NCBI GenBank assembly: GCA_932521025.1
Contig: OW051471.1
Location: 5,890,001-5,954,000 of the forward strand
Direction: 5' to 3'
DNA length: 64,000 bases
Source of the DNA: Oscheius onirici
Lineage: Eukaryota; Nematoda; Chromadorea; Rhabditida; Rhabditidae
The notes beneath the pieces were generated by a model. It did no database searches. It was not told the DNA's origin and saw only the letters and a list, made by a program, of their open reading frames with translations. Position 1 is the stretch's first letter. Every line of letters begins with the position of its first letter. Made by a program: the position numbers and the translations under genes. Of this stretch, positions 36,801 through 47,316 are shown one piece after another.

Positions 36801-39800
36801 TGCGTCGAATTTGATAGCGTCTCCGCCGTTCCGAATGCAGTCTGTATGTCTAAAGTTGTGTTTACGGGAAGGATCAATACAAAAGATTACCTATATCCAT
36901 GTGCTCCGTGATCTACATTCATGACCTTGTTGCAAACAGCACATGCACTGTTTCTTCGATGTCTCGTATTTCTCTTTCTGTTTCGACCAGAATTTGATTT
37001 TGCTGATTGTGTCTGGTACACCGTGTACTTCGTCAACCGGATACTGAAAAATAATATTTAGAGGAGAAGAGGACTAAAATTTATTAGCAGGTAAGCTCGT
37101 GCTTACCTGCTAGTAAATTTTTGTATGCTTTGCAAGATTCGTAGAAGCTCGTCGGTAATTTTGTGCATGTGTAATCCGGAATGTCGTTGTAGTAGGTTTT
37201 GTGTAGATCTCTTACAATTTTTCCATGTCCTTACGACATGGCTGGCGCATGTAAAGATTGCAAACGTTGCATCGATAAACAAAGGACAAATAGAGGCCAC
37301 CGTTCTGTTTAACGGCAAGACGCTGGACTCTACTAGCCCGGAAATCTTTTCATCAGAGCCATGATGTTTTGAAGTGAGATCTGGCTTATATGTGTCTCGG
37401 ACATCAGTAATTCTTCTTTCGACATCCTCTGAAGCAGATTAATAGCAAATACAGTTGAACGTACCTTGAGCTTTTCATCAATGGCACTATAGGTGAGACA
37501 GCTATCGGGGCTGGTAGTATTTTTCACTAACTTGGGGAGTGCCTTCCTACTCTGAATGTAAAGCACGATTTGTGCGAAAAGAAACCAAGTAAACCTTTCG
37601 TTTATCCTTTAACTTGTGAATATGGTGTCGCAAACGCTTGATGACGTCGTCCTTTTGCTGGTTTTCTAAGAGGACCAGCTCGATATACTGGTCGGGGTGA
37701 CGATTCCTTAGATGCCTCTTCCGGGAGTCGGGCTTCACTCGCATATCGGTTCCTCCATCGGCACAGACACGACAAACTGTCTTGTGTTGACCGCCGACCA
37801 TCTCTTCAAAATAGGGAAGCAGTTTTCTTACGTGGAAATCTGGTCCCTTGAAATTTTTGTCCTAAATACAAAGATTTTTTTTCGAAAGAATGAGTGGGTA
37901 CCTTTTTCTTCTCACTGACGTAATTCTCGTCGGAGCTGTCACTTTCTTCATCCGTGTCGCTGCGAGCATCGATTTTGTGATCATCGTCAGAAGTGTTCCC
38001 TTCCTAAGATTGCAAATTATAGCGTTTTACTGATGGGTACCTCGGATTGGCAAACGGTAGATCTAGGGGATGACCACGAATCATCGTGATTCATTTCTTC
38101 TTTTTCTGAATCCACAACCACAGCGTTTTCCGGATCGGTGTTCTTTGCGGTAGGCGACACTCTCTCCTAAACTTTTTTTTTAAGAGCGACAGGTTTCAGT
38201 ACCTCTGAGTTTCCGTCTTCGAGAATCTCGACGTCGTCATCGCTTTGATTAAAAGTGAAATGTTACGAAGCAAAAAGAAAAGGGTACCGTCGCAAACACA
38301 GAATACTTGAAGAAGGGATCATTCTGGTCGAACGGCGGAGGCTTCTTGGATCCGTCCATGCCGAGTACAGAGCTCAAACCTGTAAATTTTATATGTTAGA
38401 AACTGTTGAAATGTCCTAGATCGTTGTCTAGTACCAAATATTTGGCGGCAATGAACCGTTTGTAGAAAAAAATGTATAGAATAAAGGAAATTCATCTTCA
38501 TTAGATACATTTAAATAAGAAAATATTATAGAGATCCAGTAAACAATAACTGTATTTAAATAAACGAGGTTAAAACGATAAAAGCTGGGATAAGTCTAGC
38601 CCAGATAAATGTTCCGCCGAAAGGCAAAATTGACGGTTTCTTTGTTCAGTTTATGAGGGGTCAGAATGATGCTTCCTTCTTGAAGTTGAGCCATTAGCGT
38701 TGTGAGCAACGCGGAGAGTCCGTTGATGACAGTGACCCAGTCCCTGAAATATGACTAGCAATGAGTATAAAAGACTAAATCATTACTTGTTTCGCTCTAA
38801 TTGGAGAATGTTAAAGTTGCCAACACGTATGTCTAGATGACTACTATCCATTTGTTCCTGAAATTCCTTCTCGACTTCTTCGCCAACAATCACATAGAGA
38901 TTTGGGTGCTCTCGCAGCAGATTGAACACCGGCTCGACGTGGTCATCCTATAATCTATTCTTGTTTAGTTAATGAAAAGTAGAAACCTCGGTTAGAAAGT
39001 AAACAACCTGTTTGCACTGAGTAAGGCATTGCTTCAGGCGGTCACTTAGATCATCGGGAGACAGGTCGTGGACCTAGAGACCGCGCCCGTTGTTGTTGTC
39101 GTAGTCGGTCTTGGTGACGTTGAGATTTCTTTCGCTCTTTCGCAAACTGTGCTCTGGCCTCGAGTTGTACCTTAACATTATTGCGTAAACCAATTGAGTA
39201 ATATCCTACCTCTTCGGCGCCTGCTGCAGTACTACCAAAAAAAGGTAGTGGACATTATACTTGGGCAACTCGACTCGACTCGAGCCGAGTCGAGCTCGAT
39301 TTGAGCTACGAGTTGGCTCGACTCGAGGTGCCCCACGAGTCGAGTCGAGCCGATTTTTTAAAGATTATTCGGCTCAAAAAACGGGAAATAACAAAAGATT
39401 TTCTTCATTTCCTCGTATTTGAGCCGCGGAATTTGAAAAAAAAATCGACTCGACTCGCGAGCCAGCTCGAGCCGACTCGACTCGGGTCGGTACAGAACTC
39501 GACTCGGCTCGTGACTCGACTTTTCGACTCGACGCCCAAGTATAGTGGAGAGCTGTCTAGGACCTTTTGAGCTACACAAATTTAAAAAAATTTAAGCGAC
39601 AATGGCCAATTTTGGTACAGAAATTTGTTAATAAAAGAATTGAGTTCTTCAAGTATCAATGCTTTTGGAGTATCAATAAAATGAAACTAAAATGGTCGTA
39701 AAGAGCAGCGGATAGTAAAATACGGAGAATTTTGCGATGAGGTTTGATAAAATTTATCTAGTGCGAATGATCTATGGTGTTGATGGAAAGGGATGGAAAT

Positions 39801-40092
39801 CTAACAAAAATACAATCAAAAAATCGAAGAAAAAGGAACTTGGATAAAAAAACGGCCTGTAAAATTGCAGGCCGTTATTTTACAGCCCATTTGAACTACG
39901 CGGCCAAGTTTTCACAGTCTGGTCTCGTCACCAAATCAGGTTTAAATACTGGGCAAATAAATTTATACCAAATAAATTCGTACTGGGCAAATACAACTGA
40001 ACTGCCGCAAATACAAAGTAACCTCGGTGTCAGGCGGAGGCGTTACGTGTTCACCTGGCCGTCTTGCCGCAGTATCTATACTCGATCAGTGA
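33803..40092 (+). CDS. PYROXD2: Pyridine nucleotide-disulfide oxidoreductase domain protein 2 (PYROXD2)
   Basis: This is a mitochondrial FAD-dependent, phytoene-desaturase-like oxidoreductase of uncertain substrate. The start at 33803 gives [20 protein letters not shown] with the FAD-binding GAGHNGLTA motif, then [20 protein letters not shown] and [20 protein letters not shown]. Later blocks are [70 protein letters not shown] and [11 protein letters not shown]. The conserved C-terminus ([18 protein letters not shown]) is found only at 40034-40092, after a 4,231-nt intron (35803-40033); GAHPG and GGV join in frame. The stop is TGA 40090-40092, with AATAAA near 40111. The giant intron holds an inverted-repeat-bounded insert with genes on the other strand. 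Confidence 0.92.
36164..38359 (-). CDS. Zinc-finger / GIY-YIG nuclease protein (LEM-3/ANKLE1-like nuclease domain)
   Basis: The start at 38359 gives [17 protein letters not shown], followed by long acidic Ser-rich exons. A BED/C2H2-like finger follows (CRVCADGG...RKRHLRNRH), then a Lys-rich helix. Next come two further cysteine motifs: [12 protein letters not shown], and [20 protein letters not shown] with TDC. The C-terminal nuclease domain has GIYIL, FYVGKG and RHF, and a conserved acid in [17 protein letters not shown]. The last two resemble the ANKLE1/LEM-3 group. It ends SRVVRPSFL at 36164. Known GIY-YIG enzymes cut or nick DNA; the role here is inferred. The join after FYVGKGPK (about 36483-36520) is off by one base with the visible AG, so there may be an uncertain splice or a real frameshift. 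Confidence 0.65.
38596..39235 (-). CDS. Unrecognised protein inside the PYROXD2-intron element
   Basis: At least four exons read in order: [29 protein letters not shown] plus a basic Gln-rich tail; [20 protein letters not shown] plus [29 protein letters not shown] plus [13 protein letters not shown] last exon encodes [20 protein letters not shown] and ends [10 protein letters not shown] at the stop 38598-38596. The 5' end was not found and may have been disrupted by the small repeat at 39256. The domain looks globular alpha/beta but I recognise no family. It lies 237 bp upstream of, and on the same strand as, the GIY-YIG gene, so the two may be co-expressed. Confidence 0.5.
39256..39544. repeat. 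Palindromic MITE with TATACTTGGGC ends and TCGAC repeats
   Basis: The ends TATACTTGGGC and GCCCAAGTATA are inverted repeats. The interior near both ends is packed with TCGACTCGAGCC-type runs that fold back on each other. At 289 bp with no coding content, it is a typical miniature inverted-repeat element inserted within the larger PYROXD2-intron element. Confidence 0.8.
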
Positions 40093-40440
40093 CACAACGT
40101 TTGATCGTGAAATAAAAGATGTTTTACTACAGAGTGTCGAAAGCATTTTTTTTTATCCTATTTCCTGTCGTTCCAGCTAAATTTAACGTTCTTTGTTGCA
40201 TAGCAATTTAACGTTTTCGAATTCTCAAAACCTCACGCTTTCGACTTGTCAAAACTTGTCAACGATAAAAACTCCAAAAAGCAAGTAGTGTTTCTGAAGT
40301 GTTCCAACTCGTCATCTTCTACTGTGCGGATAGCTCCCTTCTCTTCTTGAAAAGGTCAGCTGTTTCTACTTTTACTTTTTTGACAGTTACACTCTGACAG
40401 TTGACAGTGCGAACAGTAGCGCCAGAAACCCTCTGCGTTC

Positions 40441-40585
40441 CTAATTGATGTCCTGTTGTATTGAAGGTCGTGCTTCATCGAGACATTATGCAAGGTTAGA
40501 CTACTCGGTGTATCTTCTCAGAAACATTTTGTAGAAGAGCTGTCTCGATGAAGCACGACCTTCAATACAACAGGACATCAATTAG
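40441..40585. repeat. 145-bp hairpin with 45-bp arms
   Basis: CTAATTGATGTCCTGTTGTA opens a 45-bp arm (40441-40485) whose reverse complement is at 40541-40585; a 55-bp loop includes CAAGGTTAGACTACTCGG. The loop and one arm recur at about 42496-42598. Part of the loop (CTTCTACAAAATGTATCTGA) recurs inverted near 41207-41226. It sits next to the long arm, so the two repeats travel together. Confidence 0.85.
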
Positions 40586-40614
40586 GAGAAGTGGAAATTT
40601 GGAATTAGCGAACG

Positions 40615-41153
40615 ATGGATGCAAACAGAAATGGGACAACAGAATTACAAGGTTAGAATTTCATTTTGGATATCAGAAGTCTGTATTCCAGAACAGATGT
40701 CCGGTTCAAGAAAACTCCTAACACTAGTTTATGGGTTGAACTGTCAAGCGGCCCAGAAGCCATATATCCACAAGACGCAAATGCCATTGAAGATTTTGGG
40801 ATATCTGGACGGGACCGATCGCTTGGAGCTGAACTGGAAGCAACTCGATACGGTAATAATGTTTCACGGCTGCAGGCGTAAAAGCCCTGTATGCTGCTCT
40901 TTCTCGTGTTTTTTTGTTTCTTGTGTCGGCAATCGTTTTTGATTATCCAGTTGTTAATATTAGTTTGCTTCTGTGCTTCAAAATTGGTGGAAAAAATGGG
41001 AGCGACCCGTCAACGAATAACGTTTTCGAGTTGCTCAACAGCCTTGTGCGCATTTCCAACTTTCGATTCTTCGCCACATCGTCATACAATTATATTTACA
41101 ATTCAGTTCTATTTACGATGTTCCGATCTCATCCTTCCGTTTCACAATAGATC
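40615..41153 (+). other. Possible passenger or captured coding exons
   Basis: Inside the long-inverted-repeat block an ATG at 40615 opens MDANRNGTTELQ before a splice-like site. Later frames encode SLWVELSSGPEAIYPQDANA and, after TTTTTGATTATCCAG, LLCFKIGGKNGSDPSTNNVF ending at TAG 41151-41153. These look protein-like but I could not join them into one confident model or recognise a family. Confidence 0.3.
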
Positions 41154-41401
41154 CTTCTGATAATGGACAGCGTGACATGATCGGCCTCGTTAGTCAGCTA
41201 TAGCTCTTCTACAAAATGTATCTGAGAAGTAATTATAATTATAGGTTCACCCCAGTTTTTCGACCTAACGCGGCGCGCGTTTGGCGTGTTTACAAACCCC
41301 AGTAGCCATATTTTAAAAGAATTCAGTAATAGAATTCAGCATTTCAAGTCGTTTTCCTATTTTCTCACCTTTTCATAATTATAGGTTCACCTCTGATTTT
41401 C

Positions 41402-41710
41402 TCACTTACAATGGATAGAATTGGCCAATATATAAGCTGGAAGCTCAGAAAGTACCTCTGATTGGGTGTGCACAATTGGAACACAAAATAACCTCGATTT
41501 GGGCTCATCCGAAAAGTCCATTTTGTACTGGTGCACGGGTGGGAGTCGGTAAATCGCTCCTAACTCTCTGGGATTACAAGGAAACTGGCTCAAACTTTGG
41601 CAATACGTTGTTCTTATATTATGTAACACTGTCCTAGAAGATGGATTTGCCATATACAAGAGGTACCGATTTCCACGGTGTGCTTTTCGAACATCTTCAA
41701 GGGCGCCCAT
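41402..41710 (-). other. Open frame of unknown identity in the repeat block
   Basis: A 102-codon minus-strand frame (MGALEDVRKAHRGNRYLLYM and onward) contains half of a 33-bp inverted repeat (41611-41643 against 41788-41820). Short ATGGATAGAAT phrases near 41409 and, inverted, near 41780 suggest an inverted duplication. It may be a remnant of a captured gene. Confidence 0.25.
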
Positions 41711-41819
41711 TTTCAGTACTAATTTTGACGCAGACAGGTCCGCGAAATTAAAATTAGTTCATGGCCAATGTTTCCTCACTGATTCTATCCATCTTCTAGG
41801 ACAGTGTTACATAATATAA

Positions 41820-42141
41820 GAGTGTCGAAAGCATTTTTCCGAGTGTCGAAAGCATTTTTCTTTTTATCCTATTTCCTGTCGTTCCAGCTAAATTTAACGT
41901 TCTTTGTTGCATAGCAATTTAACGTTTTCCAATTCTCAAAACCTCACGCTTTCGACTTGTCAACGATAAAAACTCCAAAAAGCAAGTAGTGTTTCGGAAG
42001 TGTTCCAACTCGTCATCTTCTACTGTGCGGATGGCTCCCTTCTCTTCTTGAAAAGGTCAGCTGTTTCTACTTTTACTTTTTTGACAGTTACACTCTGACA
42101 GTTGACAGTGCGAACAGTAGCGCCAGAAACCCTCTGCGTTC
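41820..42141 (+). repeat. Truncated direct copy of the long arm
   Basis: This matches 40132-40440 in the same orientation, with a doubled GAGTGTCGAAAGCATTTTT at its start and a short deletion in TGTCAAAACTTGTCAACG. It ends abruptly at CTCTGCGTTC, beside the minus-strand frame at 42142. Confidence 0.85.
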
Positions 42142-42341
42142 TTTTGATAAAACGGAAATGTCAGTTGTGAATCCGCCACGACTGACAGCCTTCGAAAGAA
42201 GGTGTCACTCTCGGTTTTCTCGGATCCTTGGCCACCTCCTTGAATCCACAGCGGTATTTGGTATAGCTCTTGGAGATCCTCGGACCACTCGGGAAGACTG
42301 ACAGTTCTCTTCTTTGCGCTAAAAACCCTATTGACAGTCAT
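42142..42341 (-). other. Possible exon interrupted by the repeat
   Basis: A minus-strand ATG at 42341 begins MTVNRVFSAKKRTVSLPEWS and continues through IPLWIQGGGQGSEK to the exact edge of the repeat arm at 42141, beyond which the frame runs into repeat sequence. This looks like a coding exon broken by, or captured with, the repeat. No family is recognised. Confidence 0.3.
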
Positions 42342-42984
42342 ACACCTTCGCTAGTCTTTTCTTTTGTTTTGCTCTCTTTTTCGTTTTCAGGATGCCGTTC
42401 TGCTAACTGGACTAGAAACATATAAGACTCTCAACACGGACAAGTAGATTTTTGAACAACTGAAGGCTTCTTTTTGGGTCGACTGAGGACGAAACCATTA
42501 TGCAAGGTTAGACTACTCGGTGTATCTTCTCAGAAACATTTTGTAGAAGAGCTGTCTCGATGAAGCACGACCTTCAATACAACAGGACATCAATTAGGAA
42601 CGCAGAGGGTTTCTGGCGCTACTGTTCGCACTGTCAACTGTCAGAGTGTAACTGTCAAAAAAGTAAAAGTAGAAACAGCTGACCTTTTCAAGAAGAGAAG
42701 GGAGCTATCCGCACAGTAGAAGATGACGAGTTGGAACACTTCAGAAACACTACTTGCTTTTTGGAGTTTTTATCGTTGACAAGTTTTGACAAGTCGAAAG
42801 CGTGAGGTTTTGAGAATTGGAAAACGTTAAATTGCTATGCAACAAAGAACGTTAAATTTAGCTGGAACGACAGGAAATAGGATAAAAAGAAAAATGCTTT
42901 CGACACTCGGAAGTGGTAGTCGAAATCAAGGTGATGTGAATTGTTTTTGGTACGCCAGAAAAAATACGTAATGTTATTGGTATA

Positions 42985-44874
42985 TTACATATCGAAAAGT
43001 TCCTTGATCAAAGGATCGAGTTGTCGCTGATCGAAGCCGTAGTATACACGGACCATGCTCTGATTCAGTTGACTCAACTCGCGAAGATCTGAAATGGACA
43101 TGTTACTTTTTCAAACCGAAAACATCTTCACTTATTTGCAGACGAGTGAACATCGACGGAGCCTCGATTTCTCCAAATTCTACTGCCAACAGCCTGAAGA
43201 TACTTTAAAAGGGCAAGTCAGAGAAGCTACCTTCTCAAGAGATTCAGATATCTGTTCTGACTGGCTCTAACCATTCCAACACTGCTCAAGCCAACTCGCT
43301 CAGGTTGAAATACCAAAATAGCCATGAGGACCAGGATGACAGTCTCCTTCTTTCTCACGCGATTGTCAATACTTTCAAGGAACCTAAACCAGTTCTTCTA
43401 AAGTATAATGAATACCGTTTGTGTTCTTCATAATGTTGGGGATGCTGCTCGGCAACGGAATGAAGGACTTCCAGCTTGACTTCCATAGCTCCCACTCCTT
43501 GAGAGAACGAGTGTAGCCACATGTTCTTGTGAGCATCGAAGGCCATGACACCTCTGAGGATGAGCAGTTCCGAAGAACATCCCTGTATTGCCGTATGATT
43601 GCCGCACAGTTCTAATGAACTACCTTCATCAAAGTCTTTCTGTCTTCAATAGGAAGACTCTTGAAATCAGAGAGGTCTCTGGCCATGCAAACTATTCTTC
43701 TCATAGCATATTCCGTAATTTTGACAACATCCAAGAGAGACAGCTGATTACTGTCTCCGAACGACATGTCCAAAGGACTGTTCAGTGGCTGGGCCACTCG
43801 AATCAGTTCCTACAGAAATAGCACAAATAAAGAATGGCACGGACCTGTAACGTTTCTGACTCGTCTCGAGTCAAAGTAGGAGTCGTTGTCAAGGGATTTC
43901 GAGACATTTGTAGAAGACGAGCATATTCCTCGGCGGAAATTCGTGGTTCAGTAGATAAAGATGAGTCGCAAGAAAGAGGACCATTGCTACAAACAGAAAA
44001 TGGCTGAAACTATTTGAAACTGACAGAGTGAGAGGAGAAAAGGCTGATGGACCGGGAGAGCTAAGAGTGGAGAAGGTATTCTGCGAAATGGGAAAGATTG
44101 CACTCGGATCAGTTCCAAAGGCTGCCTGAAAACCTCTTTCTCCTGTTTCTGTTTTTGGCTTACAGATGGAAGTGAAACCAATGGTAAGTTTGTGGCTACA
44201 GTAGGTCGAATGAGATGAGTCATGTTCGGAGCGAGCTTTGTTCCAGACGGATAAAAGCCGCAGGTACAAGTACATACGCAAGTTGCGGCTGATCGTCCCT
44301 TTGCCTTCCTCATCAACTCTTTCAGATACGCCTTAGACACACTGATTTCTTCTTCCGAATCCGTCTGCTACATTCTTTCAGATTTTACTTTTCATCCGAC
44401 TCACTTCAATTTCTTCCTTTTTCAGTCTTTTTCTGGTAGCTTCTGGCTTACTTTTCTGGTCCAAAAGCCATTCTCTACTCATACCCACGGAGAAACACTT
44501 CTTCAAGCGACACGCCTGACAATATCGGCGAGAAGCAGGAGTAATTCCACACGAGTTGGAAAATGGACAAGTGATCTCCTGCAAACTTTACATACTTTTG
44601 AACAGGAAAAACCCACGTGTTCTTTGGCCGCGTTTCGCCGGAAGAAAGCTTTGCATGATTCGCTAAAAGTATTACTACAATTCCGGTTATTTTCTTACCA
44701 CGTCAAGACTCCGAAGTTATAGCCATTGGCTTTATCCCCGCACACCTGATTAGTTTAATAATAACGGTTTCAAAAACGGACCTTGCAGGCTCGATTCGGA
44801 TCGACAGGACTCTTCTGGGTTGCCTTACGGTCGCCTCCGTCTTCAGAGACACTGGCTGGCGAAGAGGCATTCAT
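42985..44874 (-). CDS. Nuclear hormone receptor of the DAF-12/NHR-8 (NR1J) type
   Basis: This is a ligand-gated transcription factor. The start at 44874 gives MNASSPASVSEDGGDRKATQ. The DNA-binding domain reads ACKVCGDKANGYNFGVLTCE and SCKAFFRRNAAKEHEITCPF, then YCQACRLKKCFSVGMSREWL, with all eight zinc cysteines. The P-box ESCKAFFRR is that of DAF-12, NHR-8, NHR-48 and insect HR96. A variable hinge precedes a ligand-binding domain with DLSDFKSLPIEDRKTLMKGC. The last exon ends LDPLIKELFDM, a good AF-2 activation helix, at the stop 42987-42985. In worms this group binds sterol-derived ligands and controls development or xenobiotic response; the ligand here is unknown. The repeat block ends 77 bp past the stop. 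Confidence 0.88.
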
Positions 44875-45135
44875 TGAGACGACTGAGCGGGTGATTTCGA
44901 CTGCTTATCTTCTCTTTCGAGGGCATATCAGTACCACATAGTTAGGGAGGATCACGTCGCATAGCATAAGAAGTCATGTCTGCAATCGATAAACCCTTAT
45001 CAACAAATGTTGATAACAACGCGAAGGCGCTATTTGGTTGGTGAATCAGCAGATCAGGTTTTTGTGTCAAAGTCTACAACAAGTACAAATCTGGTTTGTT
45101 TCTAAGTTTATAACAAGAACAAAGTCAGAGAAAGT

Positions 45136-45807
45136 CTAAATGTAATTGTAGGCTACATCTTTCTCCGAGCTGACGAAGGCGAGCTCTAGTTTGACAGGTT
45201 GTTTGAGCAGTTGCGATAAAAACTCTTCAGTGAAACCGATCATCCAATAGGTTCGGCGAATGTCCATTCGATAGCCAAATTGAAGAAATCCGGCTACTAT
45301 TAGAATATTGCCACGACGTTTCATGACTATCTAAAACGTTTCATTATGTTTTCCATTCGAAAGAAAGATTTTCGCTTAAAATAAAGCAAAGCTCTATCTT
45401 TTCTTTAAATCTGTTCTCAAAAGCTTACCTCATTTCCACTGACTACTACATTTAGTGGAAAGAATCCTCGAATGAACCTGCGCACAATTTCATCCTGAGT
45501 AAGCACAACTGGTTGCGACTGTCGGAATTCTAGAACGTTGAGCTTTATAAATATTCTTCTACTAACCTTCTAAATTTTGTGAATGCCAGGTGAGCCACGA
45601 TTTCCGAACACCAATATGGTGGGGCTTTTGAGCCATTTCGTAGGTCAGCATCTGTGATCGATTCACTGTGGACTCAAAACAGAAGATTAACAGAATGAAC
45701 TCTAAAAAGGTTACCTTGTGCTTACCGGCTTTATTTTTGGCAGCAACAGTCGTCGTCGAAATCATTCTAGATGCGCAGGAGATCGGCCTTCGCATAAGAA
45801 ACGACAT
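45136..45807 (-). CDS. MRPS24: Mitochondrial small-subunit ribosomal protein S24 (uS3m)
   Basis: This is a structural protein of the mitoribosome small subunit. The start at 45807 gives a targeting peptide (MSFLMRRPISCASRMISTTT). Following exons read STVNRSQMLTYEMAQKPHHI, GVRKSWLTWHSQNLE, VVLTQDEIVRRFIRGFFPLN, VMKRRGNILIVAGFL and WMIGFTEEFLSQLLKQPVKL, ending KDVAYNYI at 45136. These match the MRPS24 blocks (HYIGHRKGWLSLHTGNL, KRRGN, GYSE). An acceptor AAATTTAG precedes the ATG by 6 bp. It is 261 bp upstream of the nuclear receptor on the same strand. Confidence 0.9.
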
Positions 45808-46203
45808 TGTTTGCTAAATTTTAGTTATATATCTTTCTAGTGAATCGCTTATTTATTTTAAATAAGTTTTTTCGGGATAGGTAAAGTTTGTGCGAAATTT
45901 ACTTTTGTGCTGCTTTGGGAAGTTGACGATTTTCGGTTTAACTTGAAAAAAAAAAGTGCTGCTTTTCATGATGATGCGATCAAAATATAAAGCAGACACC
46001 GACGATTGGTGAAAGAATGAGAAAGAGCTGCAGGAAATTCGGACAAAACTAATTCTGTACATTATGCGTTCTAACAAAAATGCGTACGCAGATACCTACG
46101 CTGGTTTGCGTCTCTGACTCTGTGTCACTTCACTTCTTATTTTGTTAACCCGTTATTTAACACATTTTTCTGTAAAAGTTTTATTTTCAGCTGGAGATCG
46201 ATC
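45808..46203. promoter_or_regulatory. Divergent gap between MRPS24 and ARF6
   Basis: This AT-rich 396-bp region lies between divergent genes and probably holds both promoters. A TTATTTTCAG acceptor lies 13 bp before the ARF6 ATG. A short minus-strand frame (45853-46077) has no support. Confidence 0.45.
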
Positions 46204-47033
<830 letters not shown>

Positions 47034-47316
47034 CTTCCTATTTACCCATCTCTTTGTCTATTCAAAAATTGTTCATCATATACTGATGAACATGTGCGCA
47101 ATAACTGTGATCGTTCTAATAATTCCCTAAGTAGGCTGTTATTCGTGCCCAACTTTGCCTCAGCTCATTTTCACCATTCGAAAGTTTAAATTCTATTCAA
47201 ATATTCACCATTTCCCAATAAATCTCGACCGACAATTCTGTCTTTGTCTTCTGAGATTGCTCTGCTTCTCTCGTTTCTTCTGCTTCAGACCAACTTCGCA
47301 TGTCGTTCTTTTAGAA

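Larger units (their letters stand above)
35878..40008. mobile_element. Candidate DNA transposon (4131 bp) with 22-bp inverted repeats carrying a GIY-YIG nuclease gene
   Basis: A perfect 22-bp sequence starting GCGGCAGTTCAG at 35878-35899 recurs inverted at 39987-40008. Both copies lie inside the last PYROXD2 intron and bracket two minus-strand genes (36164-38359, 38596-39235). A tandem variant of the left repeat follows at 35903-35921. The flanking bases allow at most a 3-bp AAA target duplication, so the class is not set. The insert explains why this intron is about 100 times longer than its neighbours. It could instead be a host gene pair that happens to be flanked by a repeat. I do not match it to a known superfamily. 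Confidence 0.6.
40132..42908. mobile_element. Long-inverted-repeat (foldback-type) repeat block
   Basis: About 309 bp at 40132-40440 (starting GAGTGTCGAAAGCATTTTT) recurs inverted at about 42599-42908 with few differences, and a truncated direct copy lies at 41820-42141. The pair brackets 2.2 kb. Both outer arms contain the hairpin sequence seen alone at 12986-13207. No transposase is visible and no clear target duplication flanks the ends, so this may be a nest of several insertions rather than one element. Confidence 0.7.

Noticed and set aside
39850-39875. Hairpin ACGGCCTG...CAGGCCGT resembling a bacterial terminator
   Set aside because: It lies in a eukaryotic intron insert with no T-tract logic. 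It is more likely part of the repeat.
39774-40115. 113-codon + frame across the end of the PYROXD2-intron insert
   Set aside because: It crosses the inverted repeat and the PYROXD2 last exon in the wrong frame. The true exon reads [18 protein letters not shown].
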